64,000 bases of DNA from Mucilaginibacter sp. Lineage in GTDB: Bacteria > Bacteroidota > Bacteroidia > Sphingobacteriales > Sphingobacteriaceae. The stretch is taken from the NCBI RefSeq assembly GCF_025362475.1, contig NZ_JANYGH010000001.1:124001-188000 (forward strand), read 5' to 3'. The position numbers were made by a program, and so were the translations under genes. The notes under the pieces were generated by a model. The model had not been told where the DNA came from and ran no database searches. It saw nothing but the letters and a program-made list of their open reading frames with translations. This document shows, piece by piece, positions 34,746 through 45,537 of this stretch (positions are counted from its first letter, which is position 1; each line of letters begins with the position of its first letter).

Positions 34746-34763
34746 TAGTGCACTACAAATGTA
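34746..34763 (-). promoter_or_regulatory. Promoter and palindromic operator of the ABC/GntR operon
   Basis: On the minus strand, the -7 box TACATTTG (34756-34763) is directly followed by the perfect palindrome TAGTGCACTA (34746-34755), which would cover the transcription start. A related half-site TAGTGC follows at about 34731. A possible -33 TTG lies at 34785-34787. The layout suits repression by the YtrA-like GntR protein encoded in the operon. Confidence 0.62.
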
Positions 34764-34905
34764 CGCAAGTATAATTGAGAATTCCAAGCACTCAGAAAAA
34801 AATATAAATGTTTTTTCTAACTGCCTGGAACAATGGATAGCTTAATGCGAAAAATAGAGGTAACGATGAAGTTAAGCTATTAAAGGCTTAAATATCAATC
34901 CCCTC

Positions 34906-37623
34906 CTATTTAGTACTCATGCTATTAAACTTGTAAGTAAGCGTAAGCAGGAAATACCTTTTCAGGGTGTTGTTTTGCACATCGTAAATAGAATTATCGC
35001 CGGCATAGCGGTATACGCTGGTATTTTGATTAAACAGATCATAGCCGGTTATTTTTATTTCGCCGCGATCTTTTCTAAGCATTTGCAGGGCTATAGAACT
35101 GCTTACTACATTGATGCCCTTTTGAAAATTATTACTCACCTGCGAGTTGTAGTTAAAATCCTGCTTGGTTTCCCATATTATTCGTTTGGGCCAGCGTACC
35201 ACCAGGTTATTACTCATGTTAAAGTTATTGCTAAGTACCTTTTTATGGTCACCATAATTATACAGTGTATTGTTTGTACGATAACCAACATTTGTGTTCA
35301 GTTCTATCTTGTCATTCCAGTTTACGTTGATAAATTGACCAATTCCCGGCGAATAGCTTTTCTGCCAACCATCTACACCGTTAATAATATTAAGGTTACG
35401 GCGAAAGTATCCGTTTAGCGAGGAGTTGGCGTTTAACGTCCATTTACCCATTTTTTTAAATTGCTTATACAAACCCATGGATAGGTTTACATTGAGTTGC
35501 CCATCGCGGTTTACAAAGTTTGTAGCCTGTGCTCCATTAGCAGTGCTAATCTGCGTTTGTACAACCGCATTTTGCTCGGTTGAAAAGCTGCCATAAAAAT
35601 AAATATTCACCTGCGACGCCTGGAAATACTTGTTATAGTTTGCATTTAAATTATCATAAGTAGTAGGCTTTAACAATGGGTTGCCGGTAAAGGTGTACAA
35701 AGGGCTGTAAACAATGGTTTGAGGTTGCAATGACGATAAGCTGGGCAAATTGGCCGACCGGCTATAGCCAATAGATGCAGAGCCCAGTTCCAGCCTTACA
35801 GTTGGCAGCACAAAAAGATAATTATGATAATTGGTTTCGGTTATAAATTTATTTTCGGCCTGTTGCCAGTTAAATGACACGCCTGCAATTAGCGATATAC
35901 TTTTGGTAGCCTGGTATGTAATACCCGGTTTCACATCCTCTGTAAATAAATTCCGCTTAAGATTGGTGCTTTGGCTTGGCAAATATATATCATAAGCCCG
36001 TGTGCTTTTATTGTAATCATAAACGTAACTCTCCTCTCCTGATCGGTTGTAATTGCCCGATGTGGTGATATCGGCAATTATTTTTTTATTGAACGGATAC
36101 CGGATACTTCCGTTTAATGCTGCCGAAAAATTAGTGCTTTTACCATTGCCCAGTCGCTTTAAGGTATCTGATTTTAGGTCGGATACAAAAGAGTGAAGAT
36201 TGTTAACACTAAGGTTTTGTGAGTTATTAGGGCTATACGCCAGGTTGTGGCCAATATTTATAGATGCCCCTCTTTTGCCTTTAAAACGCTTGTTATAATA
36301 AAAATCCTGTTGAAATTCCGCACCATGCCCGCTATTGCTTGAATTACCGCTTGCAGTACTCAAATGACCATCAATACTGTTGAAGTTATCAGAGAACGAA
36401 GTACTTGACGAATTATCGCGCCTAAAGATCACTTTTGGCGCGTAGTGGATGGTATTGAGGGTATCGGGATTCCAATCCATTAAGCCGCTTATGGAATGTG
36501 AATAATTGTTTGACCGGTATTCACTGTTCGAAGTGGAATGCAGGGTAGTATCGCCCAAAAACTTCTGCATAAATGCGGAATTTTGTGAGACATTATTTTT
36601 TTGACTATAAAAATAAAGCAGGTTTAGTTTTAACTTTTTTCCATAATCGGTATTGAGGTTAAACCCACCCGACGTTATTTTTTCAATACCTCCCCAGCCC
36701 TGGCCACCGGTATTAACCGTGCCATTGTATAAACTGTTACCCCCACTACGGTTAAAGCCACCTTGTGAGTACAGCTCATCGTTTGAAAACGCCGTGCGGT
36801 TTAGGTTGTTGCTTAGCCCAATAATACTTACCTGCAAAGTATCGCGAAACAAGTTGAACAGGCCGCCGCTTTCATACCTGTCACGGGTACCTGCACCACC
36901 AAATACTTTACCAAACATGCTCCGTTTTATGGCTCTTTTAAGTTTAAGGTTAATTACCTTTTGAACCTTGGTATCGCTTATCAAATGGTCTGGATCGTTC
37001 TCCCTGTCGTCATAAACCTGTATTGAAGCTACAATGGCAGCGTCCAAATTTTTGGTGGCTATTTTAAGATCGCTGCCAAAAAACTGCTTGCCATCAATAA
37101 GTACCTTGCTTACCCCCTTCCCGTTAACGGTTATGGTTCCATCGCCGTTAACCTGTACGCCAGGCAGCTTTTTAAGCAGTTCTTCAACCACTGCATTGGG
37201 CCTGGTTTTAAACGCCTCGGCACTAAATTCAATAGTATCTTTTTTTACCGTGATGGGAACGCGCTCGGCCCTAACTACTACTTCGGCCAGCATTTTGTTG
37301 CTCAATGAAACGCTGCCCAGATCTACCGCCTCATTTTTTTGAAAGTTGAATACTTTAACAAAGCTTTTATGGGATGTGAAAGAGATAATCAGTTTTAACT
37401 TTTTACCGGCTGGCAGGCTACTGAGTTCAAACTCGCCTGTTTTTTTACTTAAAGTATAGGCAATTAACGAGGTATCCTTTACATCAACAGCGGCTACTGT
37501 ACTAAGTTCTAAAGGTTTTCCATCAAGGGAATCAATAACCCGACCTTTAATGGACGCGTGATTTTGGGCAAAACCGATGGACACACCGGTTACAAGGAAT
37601 AATAAGGTAAACAGGAATTTCAT
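34906..37623 (-). CDS. Outer-membrane beta-barrel protein with CarboxypepD_reg and plug domains
   Basis: A 905-residue TonB-receptor-like protein. After a signal peptide (MKFLFTLLFLVTGVSIGFAQ), a carboxypeptidase-regulatory-like domain covers about 24-110, a plug-like domain about 125-225 (LLKKLPGVQVNGDGTITVNGKGVSKVLIDG) and the rest is an amphipathic beta-barrel ending in YFLLTLTYKFN. This belongs to the OMP beta-barrel family of Bacteroidota rather than the SusC group. No SusD gene adjoins it. The ligand may be a metal complex, peptide or sugar and cannot be predicted. Confidence 0.85.
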   Translation of the reverse strand: MKFLFTLLFLVTGVSIGFAQNHASIKGRVIDSLDGKPLELSTVAAVDVKDTSLIAYTLSKKTGEFELSSLPAGKKLKLIISFTSHKSFVKVFNFQKNEAVDLGSVSLSNKMLAEVVVRAERVPITVKKDTIEFSAEAFKTRPNAVVEELLKKLPGVQVNGDGTITVNGKGVSKVLIDGKQFFGSDLKIATKNLDAAIVASIQVYDDRENDPDHLISDTKVQKVINLKLKRAIKRSMFGKVFGGAGTRDRYESGGLFNLFRDTLQVSIIGLSNNLNRTAFSNDELYSQGGFNRSGGNSLYNGTVNTGGQGWGGIEKITSGGFNLNTDYGKKLKLNLLYFYSQKNNVSQNSAFMQKFLGDTTLHSTSNSEYRSNNYSHSISGLMDWNPDTLNTIHYAPKVIFRRDNSSSTSFSDNFNSIDGHLSTASGNSSNSGHGAEFQQDFYYNKRFKGKRGASINIGHNLAYSPNNSQNLSVNNLHSFVSDLKSDTLKRLGNGKSTNFSAALNGSIRYPFNKKIIADITTSGNYNRSGEESYVYDYNKSTRAYDIYLPSQSTNLKRNLFTEDVKPGITYQATKSISLIAGVSFNWQQAENKFITETNYHNYLFVLPTVRLELGSASIGYSRSANLPSLSSLQPQTIVYSPLYTFTGNPLLKPTTYDNLNANYNKYFQASQVNIYFYGSFSTEQNAVVQTQISTANGAQATNFVNRDGQLNVNLSMGLYKQFKKMGKWTLNANSSLNGYFRRNLNIINGVDGWQKSYSPGIGQFINVNWNDKIELNTNVGYRTNNTLYNYGDHKKVLSNNFNMSNNLVVRWPKRIIWETKQDFNYNSQVSNNFQKGINVVSSSIALQMLRKDRGEIKITGYDLFNQNTSVYRYAGDNSIYDVQNNTLKRYFLLTLTYKFNSMSTK

Positions 37624-38152
37624 GCAGGTGAAAGGTGTTATAAGGTAGATAAGGCAAGGTGAAGCAAGGTATTCTGATCGAAATTTTTATGTCATAAAGG
37701 AGGAAAAAAGATTTGATTACGGGAAGCAAAAATATCCCGGCAGGTATAATAAAATGAGGGCAGTTAATGTTTATTTCAAAAATATACGCAATAATCAGCC
37801 ACAACAATGGATTATGTAGAGATCATAATGGATTATACTATTAATATTTCATCATTAACTACTTCCCGGTACATAATAAATTAGCTTTAGGTATTTTATA
37901 AATAAACTGGCTATCAAACGCCTATAGTTTCAAAGTATTATCTGTTGAATATTAAATTTTATCTGTTTTAATTATATTAGTTTAACCTATATCGTTAAAC
38001 TATATAATTATCTATTTAAAAGAAAAACAAATAAACGTCCACCTTCAATCCATGCTTATTTTTCCAGGGAACAATTCTTTTTTACGGCGATTTGGCATAA
38101 GCAATTTTTTTGACCGATAATTGTACCGCCAACATCCAGTTACCTATTTTAA
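37624..38152. other. Intergenic region, no complete gene seen
   Basis: About 530 bp of AT-rich DNA upstream of the outer-membrane gene (minus) and the sigma-factor-like remnant (plus). It must hold the promoter for the barrel gene, but I see no perfect -7 box at a convincing distance. No hairpin or repeat stands out. Confidence 0.45.
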
Positions 38153-38296
38153 ATGACCGTTAATGACATTGTGCTTTGCGAGCGCCTAAAAGGCGGCGAT
38201 GTAGATAATTACAGACAAATCTATAGATACGCAATTGCAGCAGTACCGGAAATTTCTGTTCCTGCTTATTTAAACTTGCCCCCAACACTATATTAG
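38153..38296 (+). pseudogene. Short ORF resembling the N-terminus of an ECF sigma factor
   Basis: A 47-codon frame from ATG to TAG. The first half reads MTVNDIVLCERLKGGDVDNY and continues RQIYRYA, which resembles region 2.1 of Bacteroidota ECF sigma factors (LLxRLKxGDxxAFxxLYxRY). The second half (AAVPEISVPAYLNLPPTLY) does not continue that family, so it looks like a truncated relic or a chance small gene. It lies just upstream of the GH76 gene. The likeness is short, and confidence is low. Confidence 0.35.
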
Positions 38297-38322
38297 GTTA
38301 TATTCCATTTAAAAACACCACT

Positions 38323-39441
38323 ATGAAAAAATCGTTATGCTTATTTATTCCCGGGTTGCTTATCTCGTTTGTAAGCTATAGTAAAGACAAAAACATCCCC
38401 CCTACAAAAACTGCTATCGTTAAATCTATTGACAAGAATTTTACTACGAGCGATGCTGACCTTGCCTACAATGCGTTCAACAGTTACTTTTATAACCCCA
38501 CAGCCAAATTATATTACGGTACAACCAAAAAGGATGGTGTAGCTGCCATTTGGGCGCAAGCTATTTATTGGGATATGGCTATGAACGTATACCAGCGTAC
38601 CAAAGCCAAATCCCAGCTAACCATGATAAATGATATATACCAGGGAAACTATGATCATTATGATGCCTATAACTGGAGCAATAAGGCAGTATGGTTTATT
38701 TATGACGACATGATGTGGTGGATAATGTCGCTGGCCCGTGCCAACCAAATTACCGGTAACGCCACATACCTGGAAAAAGCCAAGGCCGGTTTTGATCATG
38801 TTTGGGCAGGCTCATATGATTCCGTTAATGGCGGCATGTATTGGGATTTTAATCACAGCGGTAAAAACTCATGCATTAATTATCCAACGGTTATTGCCGC
38901 TATGCGCTTATATACCATCACCGGCGATGCCTCTTACTTAACCAAGGCTAAATCAATTTATGCCTGGAGCAAAACCAATTTGGTTGATGCATCGGGCAAA
39001 GTGAACGATAATAAAATTGGCAACAATCCGGCGGGTGGTCAGGATTATACTTATAACTCGGGCACGGCTATTGGCGCGGCTTTGGAACTATATAAAACAA
39101 CCAAAGATGCTACTTACCTTAACGATGCCAAACTTTATACAGATTATGTTAAGAACAACCTATGCACCAATGGCATACTCCCTGCCGAGGGCGATTTTAA
39201 TGAGCAAGGTGTGCTAAAAGCCATTTTTGCCCAATATGTGATGCAGTTAATAAAAGAGGGAGGCCAAACCCAATATTTAAGCTGGATACAGAACAATATA
39301 AATACCGCCTGGAAAAACCGCGACGCAAAGCGCAATCTTACTTATCGCAATTACGCGGTAAGCTGCCCTACCGGCGATATACAATCATACGAGGCCAGCA
39401 GCATAGTAACCTTTATGCAGCTTTGCCCACCCACAAAGTAA
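38323..39441 (+). CDS. Glycoside hydrolase family 76 protein (alpha-1,6-mannanase-like)
   Basis: A 372-residue exported protein with a signal peptide (MKKSLCLFIPGLLISFVSYS). The rest is an (alpha/alpha)-barrel with the GH76 hallmarks: AIYWDMAMNVYQRTK, the paired aspartates in VWFIYDDMMWWIMSLA (about residues 125-140), then GGMYWDFNHSGKNSCINYPTVIAA and GQDYTYNSGTAIGA. GH76 enzymes are endo-alpha-1,6-mannanases that act on yeast-type mannan. The gene is alone, without SusC/SusD, so it is not a classical polysaccharide utilisation locus. Confidence 0.9.
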   Translation: MKKSLCLFIPGLLISFVSYSKDKNIPPTKTAIVKSIDKNFTTSDADLAYNAFNSYFYNPTAKLYYGTTKKDGVAAIWAQAIYWDMAMNVYQRTKAKSQLTMINDIYQGNYDHYDAYNWSNKAVWFIYDDMMWWIMSLARANQITGNATYLEKAKAGFDHVWAGSYDSVNGGMYWDFNHSGKNSCINYPTVIAAMRLYTITGDASYLTKAKSIYAWSKTNLVDASGKVNDNKIGNNPAGGQDYTYNSGTAIGAALELYKTTKDATYLNDAKLYTDYVKNNLCTNGILPAEGDFNEQGVLKAIFAQYVMQLIKEGGQTQYLSWIQNNINTAWKNRDAKRNLTYRNYAVSCPTGDIQSYEASSIVTFMQLCPPTK

Positions 39442-39475
39442 CACGCTATCTGCACGTAAGATATAAACCAACGCA

Positions 39476-39505
39476 AAAAGCCCCCCGATAAATCGGGAGG
39501 CTTTT
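39476..39505. terminator. Bidirectional terminator between GH76 and ompA-like genes
   Basis: AAAAGCC and CCCGAT pair with ATCGGG and GGCTTTT, with one C/A mismatch, between convergent genes. The T runs on both sides suit termination in both directions. Confidence 0.75.
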
Positions 39506-39535
39506 ACATAACCTGTGTTTAACAGGATTTTGCTA

Positions 39536-40915
39536 TTAATATAAAGTGAACTCAACCCTACGGTTAGCCTGACGACCAGCTGCAGTTTTGTTAGTTGCAA
39601 TTGGTTGTGTTTCGCCATAACCTGTAGCTTCAATTCGTGATGCATTTGCACCTTTACTTACCAGGTAAGCTTTAATTGATTCTGCACGGTCTTTTGATAA
39701 ACGCATGTTTAATTCATCAGCACCTGTGTTATCTGTATGTCCGGCTAATTTCAAGCTGAAGTTTTTGTCAACCAATAATCCGGCAACCCTATCAAGACTT
39801 GGAAATGAGTGCGCGCGGATTGTAGCTTTGCCTAAATCAAATTCCAGGTTTTTGATGGCATCTTTAACCACTTTCTTATCCTCTTCGGTAACATACACCT
39901 TAACTTCTGGTTTTGCAAGCGGACATCCAGAACCATCAACCTTTGTACCGGCTGGTGTGTTAGGGCATTTGTCATTTACATCTACAACACCGTCTCCGTC
40001 GCTATCAGTAGTTAATTTAGCAAGGTTTGCGTTAGTAGTGTTCAAATCATTTCTTAATTCATCATTTTTAGCTTTTTCTGCATCAATTTGTTTTTGCAAA
40101 GCAGTTTTAGTTTGTTCATTTTCCCATAAGTACTCTGTACGCATAGATGCTACCGGGTTATGAGTAGCCATTTGTGGCTTTTTACGGCTGCCTAAAGCAA
40201 ACTCTAAACCAATGTGTGCATAAGAGAATCTGTCATTTGTAGCTCCGAATTTGTAGCCATCAAAATTATCAGAGTTTACAAAATTAACCTGGTAACCTAA
40301 ATCAAGATTTACGCCTGGAGCAAGGTCGAATTTTAAACCAAGACCAACCGGAATAAACACTTCGTTTATTGATCCGTTGCCAGTGGTTTTAAAATTAGTT
40401 TGCTGGCCACCGGTTTCAGTAATTTTAGGGGTGTAATTCATAGTACCCGCACCTACGGTTAAATACGGCTGGATAAATGGCTTTTCATGGCGCCAGTTAA
40501 TATTAGCCAATGTAATGTTGGCACTTAAACTTGCAGACCAGTTAATATTAGTTTCATACTGCGAGTAGGTAGATTGGCCTAAAGCATTTGTTTGACTGCT
40601 GGTACCTTTAACTTTACCGCGAAGGAAATCTGCCTGCAGGCCAAAAGAAGGCAATATTTGCTTTTTAATATAAGCCCCATATCCTATTTGCTCTTGCGGA
40701 TGGGTAAAATCCTGTTTGTTGTTACTGCCAAAAATAGTGAACGGAGTTAATAAACCGCCGTTAACACCTATTGACCAGGTGCGTAATTGATTGCCACCTG
40801 AGAACGGTTTAACATAGTCTTTTGCGGCTGTAGTATCAGGACTTTGAGCGAATAATCTACCACCTACCATAATTCCGGTAAGGAGTAAGGTGGCTTTTTT
40901 TAAATTTGTTTTCAT
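39536..40915 (-). CDS. OmpA family protein with TSP3-like linker
   Basis: A 459-residue outer-membrane protein. A signal peptide (MKTNLKKATLLLTGIMVGGRLFAQ) is followed by an N-terminal eight-strand-type barrel (about 40-240), a coiled-coil segment near 265-300 (KTALQKQIDAEKAKNDEL), a calcium-binding TSP3 repeat (DSDGDGVVDVNDKCPNTPAG) and the C-terminal OmpA peptidoglycan-binding domain (NFSLKLAGHTDNTGADELNMRLS, RVEFTLY). I chose the ATG at 40915, since upstream residues to 41050 would precede the signal peptide. It anchors the outer membrane to the cell wall and may be abundant. Confidence 0.9.
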   Translation of the reverse strand: MKTNLKKATLLLTGIMVGGRLFAQSPDTTAAKDYVKPFSGGNQLRTWSIGVNGGLLTPFTIFGSNNKQDFTHPQEQIGYGAYIKKQILPSFGLQADFLRGKVKGTSSQTNALGQSTYSQYETNINWSASLSANITLANINWRHEKPFIQPYLTVGAGTMNYTPKITETGGQQTNFKTTGNGSINEVFIPVGLGLKFDLAPGVNLDLGYQVNFVNSDNFDGYKFGATNDRFSYAHIGLEFALGSRKKPQMATHNPVASMRTEYLWENEQTKTALQKQIDAEKAKNDELRNDLNTTNANLAKLTTDSDGDGVVDVNDKCPNTPAGTKVDGSGCPLAKPEVKVYVTEEDKKVVKDAIKNLEFDLGKATIRAHSFPSLDRVAGLLVDKNFSLKLAGHTDNTGADELNMRLSKDRAESIKAYLVSKGANASRIEATGYGETQPIATNKTAAGRQANRRVEFTLY

Positions 40916-41254
40916 ATTATCATGTTTAATTATTAGTTTACTTTTCAGTAAAACATAACAACATGTTTTCAACATTAATGCCGCATATAATTTCCTCAGA
41001 GATAAAGGGAGTATCAACTTCCTAAATTGCAACAGGCCAAACATTTGCATAAGGCAACAGTAACAAATTTTACTTTTTGTACAAAACGGTTAATGGGTCA
41101 AAAACAGTACAATTTTGTATCATCGGTAATACTAAATGGCATTTTACAATAACAATTGTTTAAACCTTTAGGAAACTAATTAGTGAAAAACAACGTATAC
41201 AAATTATTATAATCCTACTGTTTCCGCAGTATTTTCAATGTTAAATCACGTTCT

Positions 41255-44200
41255 ATGCTAAGGTTGTTCCAAAACTATAAACCCATTGTTTGCTCTTTAT
41301 TTTTAATTTGCATCCTAATGCCGTTTAATGGTTATGCACAAAACGAAAGCCTTAAGTTTTTGCATGTAGGTACTGCCGAAGGCTTATCGCAGATTAATAT
41401 TAACTCCATTTTTCAGGATAGCCGGGGATTTATGTGGATAGGTACCCGTAATGGTTTAAACAGGTATGATGGATACCAGTTTATAAAATACCGCTATGAT
41501 TCCAAAGATAGTACATCCTTAAGTAACAACACGATAACCGATATTGCCGAAGATGACAATGGCAATATCTGGCTATCAACATCGGGCGGTTTAAACATGT
41601 ACCAAAGAAGTACAGGCCGCTTTGTACGATATTTCCATGACGATAAAAACCCCAAAAGCATCATCAATAACATTATCAACCGCTTACTTTATGATAATGG
41701 CAATTTATGGGTGGCAACTCAAAACGGAGGCATTGACCGTTACAATCTGAAACGTAATATATTTGAGCATCATATGCATTCTGATAAGGATGCAGGCACG
41801 CTTAGCGATAATAATGCGCGCACTGTTTACAAAGATTCACAGCACAATATATGGGTAGGCACCGGTGGCGGGGGCTTAAACCTTTACAACAGCAAAACCA
41901 ACAAGTTTTCAAATTTTCCCTATTATGACCCGGCGACTAAAGCAATCCGGGGTAACAACGTTGTAGCTATTTTTGAAGATAAGTTCCATCAGCTATGGAT
42001 TGGTACACAAGCAGATGGACTGTACTTATTTAACAGAACAGATAAAACATTCAAACGTTTTCTGCACGATAAAAATGATGCCGGCAGCATTTCAAGTAAC
42101 ACCATTTACAGCCTTAATAACGATGAGGATGGAAACCTATGGATTGGCACTGAAAATGGCGGCTTATGCGTATTAAATAGAAAAACCGGCAAATTTGTTT
42201 CCTATCAGCATGACGAGATTGATAACAACAGCATCAACGGAAATTCGGTTTATGGTATTTGCAGAGACCGGTCTGGAAACATGTGGGTAGGCGCGTTTGG
42301 CGGCGGCATCAATCTATCCAAAAAAACTACCGCAAGTTTCAACCTATACCGGCACAACAGTCACCAGGAAAGCCTGTCCAATAATTACGTACTTGACCTG
42401 GCCGAGGATAAAGACCATAAAATATGGATTGGGACAGATGGCGGCGGTTTAAATAAATTTGACCCGATAAGTAAAACATTTTCAAGCTTTAAACAACCAA
42501 CCGATGGCAAAAATGGCATTACGGGCAACTACGTACTTACCGTAAAGCCCGACGCCGAAGGCAAATTATGGATTGGCACCTGGGGAGATGGCTTCAGCAT
42601 ACTTGATCCTAAAACCGGCATTTTCACCAACTTTAAGCATAATCCGGCTAAGCCACAGGGAATAGGCGGCGATAATATTTATTTCATTTTACATACCCGC
42701 GATAAAAAAACCTGGTTAAGCACTTTTAACGATGGATTGGATTGTTATGATGACAAAACAAAAGTTTTTACCCACTATAAGTTCAACTTGTATGATCCAA
42801 ACAGCATTAGCAGCGACAGGATCTATTCGTTATTAGAAGACAGCAAAAACAATCTGTGGATTGGAACCTCTGATGGTGGCTTAAATTTATTTGATCGTAA
42901 AACAGGCAAGTTTAAACGTTTTGTTCATGACGAAAAAACCAATAGCATCAGTAATAATGGCGTAACCGATATTTTTGAAGATAGTAAAGGCCGGTTATGG
43001 CTCACTACCCTATCGGGCCTTGATCTTTTTGATCCGCTAAAAAAGCATTTCACAACTTTTACAAAAAAAGATGGCCTGCCAAGTGATATTATTTACTCCG
43101 TAAGAGAAGATGATTATGGCAAACTCTGGGTAAGCACCAATGGAGGCTTATCTAAATTAGACCCCGAAACAAAGTCTTTTCTTAACTATACAGTTGAAGA
43201 TGGCTTGCAGGGTGATGAGTATAAACCACATTCGGCGTTAAAAACTTATGATGGAAAAATGTATTTTGGTGGTATTAATGGGTTCAATGAATTTACTCCA
43301 GATCAGATATTAAAAAAAGTAGGGTTTGCACCATTAGTTATTACCTCTTTCCAGGTATTTAACAAGCCGCTTTCCATTGCTGTAAACTCACAAGACCCCT
43401 CGCCATTAAAAAATGATGTTACCGATACCCGGAAACTGGTGCTTTCCTATAAACAATCTGTTTTTTCGTTTGAGTTCTCAGCCCTGGATTACGCCTCTCC
43501 TGATAGGAAACAATATGCCTATTATTTAGAAGGATTTGATAAGGAATGGAACTATATAGGTAATCACAACACTGCTTCGTACACCAATCTTTCGCACGGC
43601 ACATATCATGTACTGTTAAAATACAGAAACAGCCAGGGCTTGTGGTCGCCGGTTACCTCCCCGCTCCAGATAACCATCGTGCCACCATTCTGGTTAACCT
43701 GGTGGTTTGAGTTGCTGGTTGTTTTATCTGTTGTGGCTGCTATTTACGGCTTTTTCAAATACCGCATGCGCACGGTGAGGCGGCAAAAAGAACATCTTGA
43801 ACAATTGGTAAAAGAACGTACAGAAAGTATTACACAGCTTACTATTGAAGAAAGAAGATCACGTGAAGCGGCAGAAAAAGCCCGCGAGGAAGCCGAAAAT
43901 GCCAACAAGGCCAAAAGCATTTTCCTGGCCACTATGAGCCATGAAATACGCACCCCAATGAACGGCGTTATTGGCATGGCTACCCTATTGGCCAATACCG
44001 ACCTTACCGATGAACAGGCTGAGTATACAGAAACCATTAAGCACTCGGGCGATGCCTTGTTAACCGTTATCAATGATATCCTTGATTTCTCAAAGATCGA
44101 ATCGGGTAATATGGAGCTGGAAGAGCATGACTTTAATATCAGGGATTGTGTAGAAAGCGTACTGGATCTTTTTGCTGATAAGGCATCAAAACTTAACATC

Positions 44201-45445
44201 GACCTGATTTACCAGATAGAACCCGGCGTGCCTGAACATATCATTGCCGATTCGATGCGCTTAAGGCAGATATTAATAAATTTAGTTGGGAACGCCATTA
44301 AGTTTACCCACGAAGGCGAAATATTTATTGATGTAATTGAAAACACCTTAAATAACAATGAGCTCGACCTGCTATTTACTGTTCGTGATACAGGCATTGG
44401 CATTCCGGAAGATAAATTATCAAGACTTTTTAAAGCATTTTCGCAGGTTGACTCCAGTACAACCCGCAAATATGGCGGTACCGGCCTTGGTTTAGTCATC
44501 AGCGAAAAACTGATCCATTTAATGGGAGGCGAAATTAATGTAACAAGCAAATTAGGATCTGGTACAACTTTTAGCTTTAATATTAAAACAAGCGTTGGCA
44601 TAAAAACCCCAACTGCCTATTTCAATTTAGATGCAGCCGGCCTGGAAAATAAACAAATATTGGCTGTTGATGATAATGCTACCAACCGCAACATTATGGA
44701 AACCCAGCTAAGGCATTGGAAATTTATTCCATTAATTGCCCAATCGGGCGCCGAGGCATTAGCAATTTTAGAGGCTAACAACCAGGTTGAGCTGGTAATT
44801 ACAGATATGTACATGCCCGAAATGGACGGTGCCGACCTGGCCCGTAAAATAAAAGCCATATATCCAGCAATGCCGCTGATATTGCTTAGTTCTGTTGATA
44901 AGCAAGGCAAAAGCGAGGCTAACTTATTTAATACAGTACTTACAAAACCGGCAAAACACAATGTTTTGTTAAAACACATTATTGATCACTTAAAAAATGA
45001 TAGAAACACCCTTACAGAACATAAACTAAAAAAAGAGTTTTTATCAAAAGATCTGGCTATCCAATACCCTCTAAGAATTTTGATTGCAGAAGATAATATG
45101 ATCAATCAAAAGGTAGCCAAACAAATTCTTCAAAAAATGGGTTATGAGCCCGATATCGCCATCAATGGCCTCGAAGTTTTGGATGCCGTGGCCGTGAGGA
45201 AGTATGACATCATCTTCATGGACGTTCAAATGCCCGAAATGGATGGCCTTGAAACTACCCGGTACATCAGGAAACACCTGCCCAGCCAGCCAATTATTGT
45301 GGCCATGACCGCTAATGCTATGGTTGAAGACAAAGAAGCCTGCATGCAGGCCGGTATGGATGACTATTTGAGCAAACCCATGAAACTGACAGAGATCATC
45401 AGTATTCTTGAAAAGTATGGAAAGAAGGTGAATGTACAGGCTTAA
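41255..45445 (+). CDS. Hybrid two-component sensor with beta-propeller, kinase and two receivers
   Basis: A 1396-residue membrane sensor. After a signal peptide, about 13 repeats of the type (I/L)W(I/V)GTxxGGLNxxD form two periplasmic propellers (about 40-700). A Y_Y_Y domain (about 720-790) and one membrane helix (about 805-825) follow. The kinase has phospho-acceptor H896 in [13 protein letters not shown], then an ATPase domain with DTGIGIPE and GGTGLGL, and two receiver domains with D1184 ([11 protein letters not shown]) and D1323 ([11 protein letters not shown]). No C-terminal AraC DNA-binding domain is present, unlike classical HTCS, so output must pass to another protein. The ligand may be a polysaccharide or envelope signal. 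Confidence 0.93.
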   Translation: MLRLFQNYKPIVCSLFLICILMPFNGYAQNESLKFLHVGTAEGLSQININSIFQDSRGFMWIGTRNGLNRYDGYQFIKYRYDSKDSTSLSNNTITDIAEDDNGNIWLSTSGGLNMYQRSTGRFVRYFHDDKNPKSIINNIINRLLYDNGNLWVATQNGGIDRYNLKRNIFEHHMHSDKDAGTLSDNNARTVYKDSQHNIWVGTGGGGLNLYNSKTNKFSNFPYYDPATKAIRGNNVVAIFEDKFHQLWIGTQADGLYLFNRTDKTFKRFLHDKNDAGSISSNTIYSLNNDEDGNLWIGTENGGLCVLNRKTGKFVSYQHDEIDNNSINGNSVYGICRDRSGNMWVGAFGGGINLSKKTTASFNLYRHNSHQESLSNNYVLDLAEDKDHKIWIGTDGGGLNKFDPISKTFSSFKQPTDGKNGITGNYVLTVKPDAEGKLWIGTWGDGFSILDPKTGIFTNFKHNPAKPQGIGGDNIYFILHTRDKKTWLSTFNDGLDCYDDKTKVFTHYKFNLYDPNSISSDRIYSLLEDSKNNLWIGTSDGGLNLFDRKTGKFKRFVHDEKTNSISNNGVTDIFEDSKGRLWLTTLSGLDLFDPLKKHFTTFTKKDGLPSDIIYSVREDDYGKLWVSTNGGLSKLDPETKSFLNYTVEDGLQGDEYKPHSALKTYDGKMYFGGINGFNEFTPDQILKKVGFAPLVITSFQVFNKPLSIAVNSQDPSPLKNDVTDTRKLVLSYKQSVFSFEFSALDYASPDRKQYAYYLEGFDKEWNYIGNHNTASYTNLSHGTYHVLLKYRNSQGLWSPVTSPLQITIVPPFWLTWWFELLVVLSVVAAIYGFFKYRMRTVRRQKEHLEQLVKERTESITQLTIEERRSREAAEKAREEAENANKAKSIFLATMSHEIRTPMNGVIGMATLLANTDLTDEQAEYTETIKHSGDALLTVINDILDFSKIESGNMELEEHDFNIRDCVESVLDLFADKASKLNIDLIYQIEPGVPEHIIADSMRLRQILINLVGNAIKFTHEGEIFIDVIENTLNNNELDLLFTVRDTGIGIPEDKLSRLFKAFSQVDSSTTRKYGGTGLGLVISEKLIHLMGGEINVTSKLGSGTTFSFNIKTSVGIKTPTAYFNLDAAGLENKQILAVDDNATNRNIMETQLRHWKFIPLIAQSGAEALAILEANNQVELVITDMYMPEMDGADLARKIKAIYPAMPLILLSSVDKQGKSEANLFNTVLTKPAKHNVLLKHIIDHLKNDRNTLTEHKLKKEFLSKDLAIQYPLRILIAEDNMINQKVAKQILQKMGYEPDIAINGLEVLDAVAVRKYDIIFMDVQMPEMDGLETTRYIRKHLPSQPIIVAMTANAMVEDKEACMQAGMDDYLSKPMKLTEIISILEKYGKKVNVQA

Positions 45446-45514
45446 CCTCTAAAACAAAAAAACTACCTTTTGTCCTATATTGAATTTCCCGGTCGTCATA
45501 GGGGTTTAATTCAA

Positions 45515-45522
45515 TAAATTTG
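45515..45522 (+). promoter_or_regulatory. -7 box before the DUF1569 gene
   Basis: TAAATTTG, a perfect TAnnTTTG match, 15 bp before the ATG at 45538. Confidence 0.55.
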
Positions 45523-45537
45523 TAAAAAACAACACTT

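Noticed and set aside
37547..37807. 86-codon minus-strand frame upstream of the outer-membrane barrel gene
   Set aside because: It overlaps the signal-peptide region of the real gene in another frame and has Cys/His/Ile-rich random composition.
39385..39651. 88-codon minus-strand frame across the GH76 end and terminator
   Set aside because: It crosses a strong bidirectional terminator and the ends of two well-supported genes.
43744..44979. Long minus-strand frames opposite the kinase and receiver domains
   Set aside because: They are antisense shadows of strongly conserved kinase motifs, Ser/Leu-rich and without domain likeness.
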